From positions 1 through 64,000 of the forward strand of contig JALCME010000015.1 in the NCBI GenBank assembly GCA_022648295.1: DNA of 64,000 nucleotides, in the 5' to 3' direction. The position numbers and the translations under genes are program-made. Under the pieces are notes generated by a model. The model ran no database searches and was not told the DNA's origin. It saw nothing but the letters and a program-made list of their open reading frames with translations. Below, piece by piece: positions 47,700 through 56,520 of this stretch; positions within the stretch are counted from its first letter, which is position 1; every line of letters starts with the position of its first letter. Source of the DNA: Bacteroides sp. (GTDB taxonomy: Bacteria; Bacteroidota; Bacteroidia; Bacteroidales; Bacteroidaceae).

Positions 47700-49280
47700 T
47701 TACCAACCAGGATTGTTAGGTAATAAATTACTATTTAGTCCAACTTCATTTAAAGGCACAGGCCATAAATAGTCACGTTGTGAATTGAAGCTTCTATCTT
47801 CAACTTTAACATAACTACCATAATCTCCTCTACTATTATCAAAGTTGTTTAGAATTCCATAAGCAGTACCATTCATAACCTCTTCTCCAATATGCCATCT
47901 TCTTATATCAAATAAGCGGATACCTTCCATAGGAAATTCCACATGACGCTCACGACGGATAATCTTGCGTAATGCATCTCTATCTGTGGTAGTCACAATA
48001 GGCATACCCACTCCTTTACGTTCTCTTACGGCATTGATTGCATTTAAGACGGAAGCATCGATTGGATTCCCAGATTCTACGACAGCCTCGGCATACGTTA
48101 GTAAGACCTCCGGGTAACGCAGCAAAACAATGTCGTTATAGGAATTAGTATCCCAGCTACCTTCTATATCAGCAGGAATATATTTACGATAATAATATCC
48201 ACTGAAGGAAGCGTTACTTGCCCCCAAACGGTCAGCCGAGCTTGACTTGGTGATATCAATCGTCACTCCATTTACAGAAGAACCAGGTAAAACCACCGTT
48301 AAAGCTAAACGTGGATCACGATTTGCCGTCGGATGATTAGGATCATATAATGGGGATTCATCAATCGTTTTGCCATCCACACACTCATAAGCATCAATCA
48401 AACCTTTCAAAGGAACTACCTGTCCCCACCCAGTAAGTGAAGGAGCTCCAACCCAAGTTGCCATCGGATTGGTATATGTACCTTTAATATACTGAGCGGC
48501 AAGCATTATCTCCTTGCTCGTTTTATTCGTCCCGTTAAATAGACTAAGATAATTATCATCAATGGCATAGTTATACTCACTCGAAGTAATGATTTGCTTT
48601 GAAGCATCTATAGCAACTTGCCATCTACCATCAAACAACGCAGCTCTTGCCAACAAGCCCAATGCAGCCCCTTTGGTAACACGCCCATAGTCCGATTCAG
48701 GATAACTAACGGGCAAATAATCGTTGTCCGTCACATCCTTCAACTCTGCAACCACAAAATCAATAATAGCTGCTTTCGATGTACGTGAAGCCTTAAATTC
48801 ATCAATACTCTGGATGTGATCAATCAAAGGAACATCGCCAAAGAAGCCTGTCAACTGAATATAAGCATAAGCACGTAAAACACGTACTTCAGCACTATAC
48901 CTGTTATGCATCTCAGTGCTCAAGCTGGTCACCTTATCAATATTGTCCAGTACATTATTACAAGCCGCAATCATCTTGTAATAATGATCCCATGTATTTA
49001 AGAATACTCCTGTAGATGTAGTGGCACTACCGTTACCTGCATATTGAATATCCGACGGCCAGTTAGACCAAGAATAGCTATCATCTGTAGCACATGATAT
49101 AAAAGCCTGTAAATCGGTGTTTCCCAAACGTCTATAAGCATAGTTTACAGCTTTCTGTACATCATCCTGAGATTTCCAATAAGTCGTATCCACCGTACTA
49201 TCCAACGGTTGAAAATCTAGATCGCAAGAATTCAATCCCAGTAATAATGATAACAATATATATATACTATATCTTTTCAT
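47700..49280 (-). CDS. SusD/RagB-family lipoprotein
   Basis: LLGLNSCDLDFQPLDSTVDTTYWKSQDDVQKAVNYAYRRL...; C-terminal RDYLWPVPLNEVGLNSNLLPNNPGW. Confidence 0.95.
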   Translation of the reverse strand: MKRYSIYILLSLLLGLNSCDLDFQPLDSTVDTTYWKSQDDVQKAVNYAYRRLGNTDLQAFISCATDDSYSWSNWPSDIQYAGNGSATTSTGVFLNTWDHYYKMIAACNNVLDNIDKVTSLSTEMHNRYSAEVRVLRAYAYIQLTGFFGDVPLIDHIQSIDEFKASRTSKAAIIDFVVAELKDVTDNDYLPVSYPESDYGRVTKGAALGLLARAALFDGRWQVAIDASKQIITSSEYNYAIDDNYLSLFNGTNKTSKEIMLAAQYIKGTYTNPMATWVGAPSLTGWGQVVPLKGLIDAYECVDGKTIDESPLYDPNHPTANRDPRLALTVVLPGSSVNGVTIDITKSSSADRLGASNASFSGYYYRKYIPADIEGSWDTNSYNDIVLLRYPEVLLTYAEAVVESGNPIDASVLNAINAVRERKGVGMPIVTTTDRDALRKIIRRERHVEFPMEGIRLFDIRRWHIGEEVMNGTAYGILNNFDNSRGDYGSYVKVEDRSFNSQRDYLWPVPLNEVGLNSNLLPNNPGW

Positions 49281-49291
49281 AATTCATCTTT

Positions 49292-52200
49292 TTAAAATTC
49301 TAAATTCATACCGAATGTATAGGTTTTCACCTGTGGATAATATCTGCTCTCGTTAGGAGCTTCCGGATCTATATCGTCGGGAAGTCCCGTAAATGTAAAG
49401 AGGTTGGATCCACTGACATATAGTCTGCATTTAGAAATAAATGTTTTACTAAGCAAAGATTTGGGGAGAGTATAACCTAACTGTATATTCTTCACCCGCA
49501 AATAAGAACCGCTCTTAACCCAGAATGATGAAGATTGATAATTCTGCCACCCCGTACTCAAGCGAGGGAAGGATGCATCTGTATTTTCAGGTGTCCAACT
49601 ATCAAAATGTATTTTCTTAAAATTGCCATCTGTATTTACCGGCGCACGTTGCATAACCACGGTATTAATGCTCACTTTACCAACTCCCTGTAAGAAAGTT
49701 GAGAAATCAAAGCCTTTATAAGATGTAGCCAAATTTATTCCATAAGTGTAGCGAGGTATATTGCTCCCTAAATAAGACATATCATCAAAACCAAAGGCTC
49801 CATTAACTTTCTTGTTATAGATTAAGTCTCCCAAAGTCACATTATCTGAGAATTTCTGATATTTATTCAAGTCCTCAGGAGTCTGATACATACCCAGTAC
49901 CTGATATCCATAGAATGAATTGATAGGCTTTCCAACAACCAGCCCTGTCACAACATTGTTATTATCAGATGTCAAACGATCAGTCCCCTTCAAGTCAACA
50001 ACCTTATTCTTCACATCTGCAATATTAAAGCCTACCGAATAATTGAAGTCTTTTCCTATTTTATCCCGATAATTTATAGCAAATTCCCAGCCATTGTTCT
50101 TTACAGAAGCGGCATTCTGTACAGGAGCAGATAAACCTACTGAATAAGGGATCGGTAAACGAAGAAGAATATCATCTGTCTTTTTGATATAATAATCAAA
50201 CGTAACGTCTAATTTGCCGGAGAGAACAGTCGCATCAAATCCAAAATCAGTCATTTCGGTTGTCTCCCATGTCAGATTATTATTAGGATAAATTTCCAAA
50301 CCGGCAGCAGAGTTCAATATTCCACCAAACGGGTAGCTATAAGAAGAATATTGCGTTTGATAAGGATAATAAATTAAAGAGCCATAGGAATCTATTGTCT
50401 GGTCATTTCCTAACTGCCCCCATGAAGCACGGATCTTTAAATTATCAAAGATATTGTACTTTTTCAAGAAATTCTCTTCAGATATTCTCCATCCTACAGA
50501 GAATGAAGGAAATACGCCCCATCTTTGATCTTTTGAGAAGCGTGATGAGCCATCCCGTCTTACATTGGCTTCAAATAAGTATTTACCTTGATAAGAATAA
50601 TTCAAGCGTCCGAAATAAGACATCAAGCCATATTGCCATGCCGTCCCACCATTTGTCTGGGAACTCTCAGCCCCGGCATTAATCTGGTCCAAACCATTAG
50701 GAATGCCATATCTATAAGCCTCCAGATCGTCTTCGCGCTCACGTAAATAGCTTATACCACCTAATATCGTAAATTCATGTTCCCCAAAGCTCTTTTTATA
50801 ATTAACCAGTCCCTGATAATTACCTTGGAAATATTTATTAGATTGCTTTGTCAACTGATTCCGGCCAAACGTAACAGTCTCCCCATTAGATGGGTACTCC
50901 GTATTATAAGTTAATGCAAAATCTTGAATGCTGTTATTCATGTATTCCATCTTAACTCCTACGCTACCGGTTATAGTCAAGCCCTTTATAGGAGTATAAA
51001 CACCCCTGAAATTACCGGTAAACAAGTCACTCTTATACGCGTGGTCACCTCCTTCTTCAGCGATTCTTAACGGATTGCTCGAGCCTCGGATGATAGCCCA
51101 ACTCCCGTCGGTATACCGACTTGCATTAAGGGGATTTGCAACAGCAAGATTATTAGTCAGGTTCCATGCCGTAGTCGGTTCAGTACGCTTCTGTAAGCGC
51201 GCAGAAATATCAGCACTCAGATGAAAGTTATTAGTCACTTCAGCATCTGTATTCAAACGAACGCTTAAACGCTGAAATCCCATATTCTCAATCAATCCGT
51301 CTTGATCAAAATAATTTGCTGATAAAGCATATTTTATTTTTTCTCCACCACCCGTAAAGCCAACGCTGTGTTCTTGTTGAAATCCACTGCCGGTTTTCAT
51401 TAAATCGCCTAACAAATAAGAGTCCGGATATCTGTTAACATCCCTATTAGGATCATCATAAGCATTAATCTGACTTTGACTATAAATATCCGTACCATAG
51501 GTTCTATTCATCAACTTCATAAAATCCTGTGCTCCAACATATTTGGCAACACCCATAGCATCTTGCCAACCAAAATAGTTAGAGTAAGTAATTTTAGAAT
51601 GGTTTTCCTTTCCCCGCCTTGTAGTAATCAGGATAACTCCATTTGCCGCCCGTATGCCATAAATGGAAGATGCCGCTGCATCTTTCAGAATAGACATGGA
51701 AGTTATATCATTAGCATCTACATCGTCAATATCACCTTCTACACCGTCAATTAAGACCAAGGGAGCATTATTATTCAATGTACCGACACCTCTAATTCTG
51801 ATTGTACCCTTATTCAATCCCGGCTGTCCCGTAGAGCTCGTAATAGTTACTCCAGGAGCCATACCTTGCAATGTTGCAGACAATTGCCCGGAAGGCTTAC
51901 TAACTAATTCATCACTATTCAAGGCAGATATGGAACCGGTCAAATTCACTTTTTTCTGTGTACCATAAGCAACTACCACTACTTCATTAAGCGTTTTGAC
52001 ATCATCAGCCAATACAATATTATAGCTTGAAGCCCCGGCTTTGATAGCAACTTCCTTTGTCTTCATGCCCACATAAGAGATGATAAGTGTTGTAGCATTA
52101 GCAGGAATAGACAGTGAGAATTTACCATCAATATCGGTAATCGTACCCATAGTAGTTCCTTTTACAGCAACGGAAGCCCCTATAATAGGGTCTCCATCAG

Positions 52201-52621
52201 CATATTTCACGTATCCGGTGATATTCTTTTCCTGCTGTGGAGAATTGGTTTCCGCCACTTTCTTAAGAATGATGTTCGAACCCTCGGTCGTATAGACGAT
52301 ATTGGTTCCTTTAAATAATTCAGTAAGAGCCTCTTTTAGATTCTTACGGTTAACACGAATGGAGACCCTTTGTGAAGTTTCCACGTTTTTATCATAGACA
52401 AACAAATAATCCGTTTGCCTTTCAATTTCATTCAGTACGTTACTCAAGCTAACATTTTGCTTGTTAAGAGTAACCTGTGTGTTCTGGCTATTTACATTTG
52501 CTGCATTCAAGCAGAAACATAAAAAGAATAAAAAGAAAGAAGTTATTTTCATAACTCTTAAAATGTGTTTACCTGAACTCTTTTTATGCAAAAAAGCCCC
52601 GGATAAATAATTATTATTCAT
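49292..52621 (-). CDS. SusC/RagA-like TonB-dependent transporter with STN (secretin/TonB N-terminal) signalling domain
   Basis: VTLNKQNVSLSNVLNEIERQTDYLFVYDKNVETSQRVSIRVNRKNLKEALTELFKGTNIVYTTEGSNIILKK (STN), CarboxypepD_reg, plug (ITSMSILKDAAASSIYGIRAANGVILITTRRGK). Confidence 0.97.
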   Translation of the reverse strand: MNNNYLSGAFLHKKSSGKHILRVMKITSFFLFFLCFCLNAANVNSQNTQVTLNKQNVSLSNVLNEIERQTDYLFVYDKNVETSQRVSIRVNRKNLKEALTELFKGTNIVYTTEGSNIILKKVAETNSPQQEKNITGYVKYADGDPIIGASVAVKGTTMGTITDIDGKFSLSIPANATTLIISYVGMKTKEVAIKAGASSYNIVLADDVKTLNEVVVVAYGTQKKVNLTGSISALNSDELVSKPSGQLSATLQGMAPGVTITSSTGQPGLNKGTIRIRGVGTLNNNAPLVLIDGVEGDIDDVDANDITSMSILKDAAASSIYGIRAANGVILITTRRGKENHSKITYSNYFGWQDAMGVAKYVGAQDFMKLMNRTYGTDIYSQSQINAYDDPNRDVNRYPDSYLLGDLMKTGSGFQQEHSVGFTGGGEKIKYALSANYFDQDGLIENMGFQRLSVRLNTDAEVTNNFHLSADISARLQKRTEPTTAWNLTNNLAVANPLNASRYTDGSWAIIRGSSNPLRIAEEGGDHAYKSDLFTGNFRGVYTPIKGLTITGSVGVKMEYMNNSIQDFALTYNTEYPSNGETVTFGRNQLTKQSNKYFQGNYQGLVNYKKSFGEHEFTILGGISYLREREDDLEAYRYGIPNGLDQINAGAESSQTNGGTAWQYGLMSYFGRLNYSYQGKYLFEANVRRDGSSRFSKDQRWGVFPSFSVGWRISEENFLKKYNIFDNLKIRASWGQLGNDQTIDSYGSLIYYPYQTQYSSYSYPFGGILNSAAGLEIYPNNNLTWETTEMTDFGFDATVLSGKLDVTFDYYIKKTDDILLRLPIPYSVGLSAPVQNAASVKNNGWEFAINYRDKIGKDFNYSVGFNIADVKNKVVDLKGTDRLTSDNNNVVTGLVVGKPINSFYGYQVLGMYQTPEDLNKYQKFSDNVTLGDLIYNKKVNGAFGFDDMSYLGSNIPRYTYGINLATSYKGFDFSTFLQGVGKVSINTVVMQRAPVNTDGNFKKIHFDSWTPENTDASFPRLSTGWQNYQSSSFWVKSGSYLRVKNIQLGYTLPKSLLSKTFISKCRLYVSGSNLFTFTGLPDDIDPEAPNESRYYPQVKTYTFGMNLEF

Positions 52622-52677
52622 ACTTTTACTTCGATTAAGGGTTTAATTGAAATTACATTTAGATTGAATTCTTTCCG

Positions 52678-52712
52678 GCCTGTCAATGCTGCAACATTGA
52701 TAGGCTTTTTTT
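52678..52712 (+). terminator. Intrinsic terminator on the strand opposite susC; candidate 3' end of an antisense sRNA
   Basis: GCCTGTCAATG-CTGCAA-CATTGATAGGC-TTTTTTT: 11-bp stem (one GT pair), 6-nt loop, 7 T. The T-run is on the plus strand only. Confidence 0.75.
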
Positions 52713-52828
52713 AATTTTAGACTTAGCGGTTCTTCTCAATTTGTTTTTCATCATAGGCTTTTACTTTTTGTTAATAATATTGTTGAATATAAAGGCCAAC
52801 ATTAAGCTTTGTAAGTTAACATTCCTTC

Positions 52829-53776
52829 TTATCGTATATAAATCACGTTGTCACTCTCATCATTACGTCTATATTCAAAAGAAATATTTTTCTGCAACAC
52901 TCGCAATGCATGATCAATGCCCTCGTTAATCCTCAGCTTTCCACTCAAGACATGGGACAAGATATCAGGCTTATTCACAACAAAATGTACATCATAATAT
53001 TTTTCAAAATCCTTTATCAACTTAGCAACGGTCATATTCCTGAAGCACAATAATCCCTCTCTCCACCTCAAACGATCAGGGTCTTCAATACGGCTAATCT
53101 TAAAATCTGTTCCGGTAAAAATACTTTCCTGATTCGGATTCAAGAATACTCGATTAGCAGGGTTATATCGATCAGTGATCCTTACTCTCCCCGATAAAAG
53201 GGCGGTAGAAGTCTCACCCGAGTTAGGATAGGCCGTCACGTTAAAAACCGTGCCTAAAGCTTCCACATCGCACAACTCTGTTTCAACAATAAAAGGTTTT
53301 TTCTTATTATGGGCTACTTCAAAAAACGCTTCTCCCTTTAGCTTAATTCTTCGCTGCCCTTCTGCAAAAACAGCCGGATATGTAAGCTCAGAACAAGCAT
53401 TTACACAAACTTTTGTCCCATCCGGCAATACCAAGTCAACCCGTTGCCCTGAAGGAACTTTCACCGTATTCATTGCCAAGGACATTTTCTCTTCTTTCGC
53501 TGAATAATAAGAATGCATAGCAAACAACAAAGCTATCATCGCTGCAATCTTAAGACCTTCTCTTGCCCATCGCGGAAAGACCGTTTTTTGTCTCTTAAGA
53601 TTAGTAGCATAATCCTCAGCATGAAGCAACGTCATATTATACATATTACGTTCCTTTAAAAATTCTTGCTGATTAGCTTTTGATCCTTCTACCCAATCAA
53701 GAATTTCTTCTTCCTCTTCAAGAGTCGAATTTCTTGAGAAGAATCTATATAGTTTATTTTTATCCATAATTTGCAT
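52829..53776 (-). CDS. FecR-family anti-sigma factor
   Basis: Central TM; VPSGQRVDLVLPDGTKVCVNACSELTYPAVFAEGQRRIKLKGEAFFEVAHNKKKPFIVET. Confidence 0.96.
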   Translation of the reverse strand: MQIMDKNKLYRFFSRNSTLEEEEEILDWVEGSKANQQEFLKERNMYNMTLLHAEDYATNLKRQKTVFPRWAREGLKIAAMIALLFAMHSYYSAKEEKMSLAMNTVKVPSGQRVDLVLPDGTKVCVNACSELTYPAVFAEGQRRIKLKGEAFFEVAHNKKKPFIVETELCDVEALGTVFNVTAYPNSGETSTALLSGRVRITDRYNPANRVFLNPNQESIFTGTDFKISRIEDPDRLRWREGLLCFRNMTVAKLIKDFEKYYDVHFVVNKPDILSHVLSGKLRINEGIDHALRVLQKNISFEYRRNDESDNVIYIR

Positions 53777-53868
53777 TCTATAATAGATAGCACATCACGA
53801 AGGAAGTTTCCCGCGACGAAATAATTCATTTAACAATTAATAACAATTTATTTAATTAGAAGAAGAGA

Positions 53869-54441
53869 TCAAAGACCAAAAGAAAGCCAAATTAATAAGC
53901 CCGGCAAATAATCCTTCAGAGCTAATCTTAGAACTTTCAAAGCCTTACTAATATGAGATTCTACCGCTCTTTCACTCATATTTAATTGCAATGCAATTTC
54001 CCTATAGCTCTGATTCTCAAACCGGCTTTTAATAAAGACCTCTTTTGTCAGTTTAGGTAAAGCATTCAATGCTTCCCTTACAATGCGTTCAGCCTCAGAA
54101 GAAAAGAGTTCTTGAGGATCACAAGCTTCTAATGAGATTAAATTGGCCTGTAACACTCTGTCATGATGTAAACGAATATGATCTTCAGCCTTAGCATGAA
54201 TAGCCTGGGAACGCAAATAATTAAGACTTTTATTTTTAATCACGGTAAGAATATAAGCAGGAAGATTAGTTTCTTGAGCGATAGAAGCTCGGTTCTCCCA
54301 ATAGTATAAGAAGCTTTCCATTACAATATCCTCGGCAGCAGACATATCACACACATAACTCACGGCAAAGTGAATAAATCGTCTTTGATACTTTGAAAAC
54401 AAGGCATTAAACAACTGAATATCTGTACTTAGACTTTGCAT
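53869..54441 (-). CDS. ECF-type RNA polymerase sigma factor (sigma-70 family)
   Basis: FNALFSKYQRRFIHFAVSYVCDMSAAEDIVMESFLYYW...ALNALPKLTKEVFIKSRFENQSYREIALQLNMSERAVESHISKALKVLR. Confidence 0.96.
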   Translation of the reverse strand: MQSLSTDIQLFNALFSKYQRRFIHFAVSYVCDMSAAEDIVMESFLYYWENRASIAQETNLPAYILTVIKNKSLNYLRSQAIHAKAEDHIRLHHDRVLQANLISLEACDPQELFSSEAERIVREALNALPKLTKEVFIKSRFENQSYREIALQLNMSERAVESHISKALKVLRLALKDYLPGLLIWLSFGL

Positions 54442-54746
54442 TAATTTCCCATTAATATTTGGTTAACGCCACAAATATACATGAATTACGACTTTATAAT
54501 CAGCTATTACACAAATCTTTTGCATTTCCCCCAAACAATAACAATTAAGAAACAGCAAAACAAAAGCCTGAACAAAAAGGACAAAATGTCCTTTAAAAGG
54601 CAAATATACTATCATAAAACCAACGAAACTGCATTTTAGCGAAAAATATTCGTTAAAATGCAAACATCTGAAGAATTAAGTTTTTTGCAAAGTCTACGTA
54701 TCAAGCTGTTATTTTCCATACCTTTGCAGCAACAAAAAGGTATCAA

Positions 54747-55901
54747 ATGAAAAGTTCTTTTTCAACGGAGCAACGTAGAGTATATAATTTTTTGATGATT
54801 CTTGTTATTGCTTCAACAATTTGTTTGCAAGGATGGCGTACGCTTTTCAATAATTTTGCTGTAGATAATGCAGGTATTAATGGTTTTCAGATGGGAGTAA
54901 TCCAATCAGTACGCGAAATCCCGGGATTCTTGACGTTCTTAGTGATCTACTTACTGTTAATTTTCAAAGAGCATCGTTTATCTATCTATTCAGTAATATT
55001 AGCAGCCATAGGTGTTATATTTACCGGTTTCTTCGATTCCTTTTTAGGATGTATTCTTACCACTTTTATTTTCTCTACCGGTTTCCACTATTATGAAACA
55101 ACAAATAAATCACAAACCCTTCAGTATTTCAACGTACAACAGGCACCATTAGTATTCGGCAAACAACAAAGTTTGAAAGCCATCACCAATATATGTATCG
55201 GTGGTATTCTATTGCTCAGTGCTCATTTTATGACTTTAAAGTGGAATTTTGTAATAATTGGAGTTGTTGTCTTACTGCTTGTAATTCCTCTCCTCCGGTT
55301 CAAGCCGAATAAAGAAGAAGAAGGACGCCAGAACACTAAGATGATTTTAAAGAAGAAATATACCTTATTTTATATTCTAAATTTCTTAAGCGGTGCACGT
55401 AGACAAATCTTTGTAGTATTTGCCGTTTTCATGTTAGTAGAACAATATCATTTCAGCGTTATACAAGTCACTGTACTTTTCATTCTGAATAATATTATCA
55501 CCTATTTTACTGCTCCACTGATTGGTAAAGGCATCAATAGATTCGGTGAACGTACCATCCTTTCGTTAGAATACAGCTTTATGATCTTTGTATTTTTAGG
55601 ATACGGATTCATACAGAACGGGTGGATTATCGCACTACTCTATGTCATAGACAATCTATTTTTCAGTTGTTCGATCGCTATCAATACTTTCTTCCAAAAG
55701 GTTGGAGAGAAAGCAGATGTTGCATCTTCCATGGCTGTAGGATTTGCCATAAATCACATATCAGCTGTAGTTATCCCTGTTATAGGAGGCTACTTGTGGA
55801 TGTTGGATTATAGTATTCCCTATATCGTCGGTGCTGTGTTAGCAGGTGCTTCTCTCATCTTTGCACAGTTTATACCAAAAGCGATAAAGAAAGCGCAGTA
55901 A
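54747..55901 (+). CDS. MFS transporter
   Basis: About 12 hydrophobic segments; MFS-like layout with LRFKPNKEEEGRQ central loop. Confidence 0.8.
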   Translation: MKSSFSTEQRRVYNFLMILVIASTICLQGWRTLFNNFAVDNAGINGFQMGVIQSVREIPGFLTFLVIYLLLIFKEHRLSIYSVILAAIGVIFTGFFDSFLGCILTTFIFSTGFHYYETTNKSQTLQYFNVQQAPLVFGKQQSLKAITNICIGGILLLSAHFMTLKWNFVIIGVVVLLLVIPLLRFKPNKEEEGRQNTKMILKKKYTLFYILNFLSGARRQIFVVFAVFMLVEQYHFSVIQVTVLFILNNIITYFTAPLIGKGINRFGERTILSLEYSFMIFVFLGYGFIQNGWIIALLYVIDNLFFSCSIAINTFFQKVGEKADVASSMAVGFAINHISAVVIPVIGGYLWMLDYSIPYIVGAVLAGASLIFAQFIPKAIKKAQ

Positions 55902-56014
55902 AGTCCATTAATAACAATCATTACTACAACCATTAAAAGAAAGAATATCACAACTATTTTTTTATTGGTCGTTGCATTTATTCTATATAAACAGAATATT
56001 CTTAATTCTTACTT

Positions 56015-56212
56015 TCAGTATACTCTTTCAGTATACTTGTTAAAGCTATATTTCTTGCGAAGTTCAGTTTGCTCTTCCAAAGAGAGAGAAGTAAAATAAG
56101 CCTTCCACCCCGGACAGAAGTTAATGTGCCAACGCCAAAACCTTCCAATAAATGACTTGGAATTTTTATCAAATTTTGCCCGCATAGAGCATTCACTACA
56201 CTTTGATTCCAT
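56015..56212 (-). CDS. Small (65 aa) conserved-looking Cys-containing hypothetical protein
   Basis: MESKCSECSMRAKFDKNSKSFIGRFWRWHINFCPGWKAYFTSLSLEEQTELRKKYSF; CxxC plus a distal Cys; reads like a real protein. Confidence 0.65.
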   Translation of the reverse strand: MESKCSECSMRAKFDKNSKSFIGRFWRWHINFCPGWKAYFTSLSLEEQTELRKKYSFNKYTERVY

Positions 56213-56442
56213 AGAAACTACAAATTAATATTTAACATAAATTCTATATAAGCAGATAAATAGAAATGAAGGACACATTTATTTGAGAACCTTTGTCTCA
56301 TGATACTTAGCAGATTATCAAGGCCAAAGATAAGACAAAAAGCTCCTTATGCTTCGTCCTTCTTCCATGCATAGAACCATCACCTCAAGCAGAAAGTGAA
56401 GCACTGCATACACATAGTTAAGCTTGATTTTATGCTCATCTA

Positions 56443-56473
56443 CAAATATAAGGCTTTTAATACTCATTAACAA
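56443..56473 (-). promoter_or_regulatory. Promoter for the small protein gene or its leader RNA
   Basis: Minus strand (A)TTG, 20-bp spacer, TATATTTG. Confidence 0.45.
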
Positions 56474-56520
56474 TATAACCTTGTTACAATACCTTCAGTA
56501 ACATAAGTTCGATATAAAAA

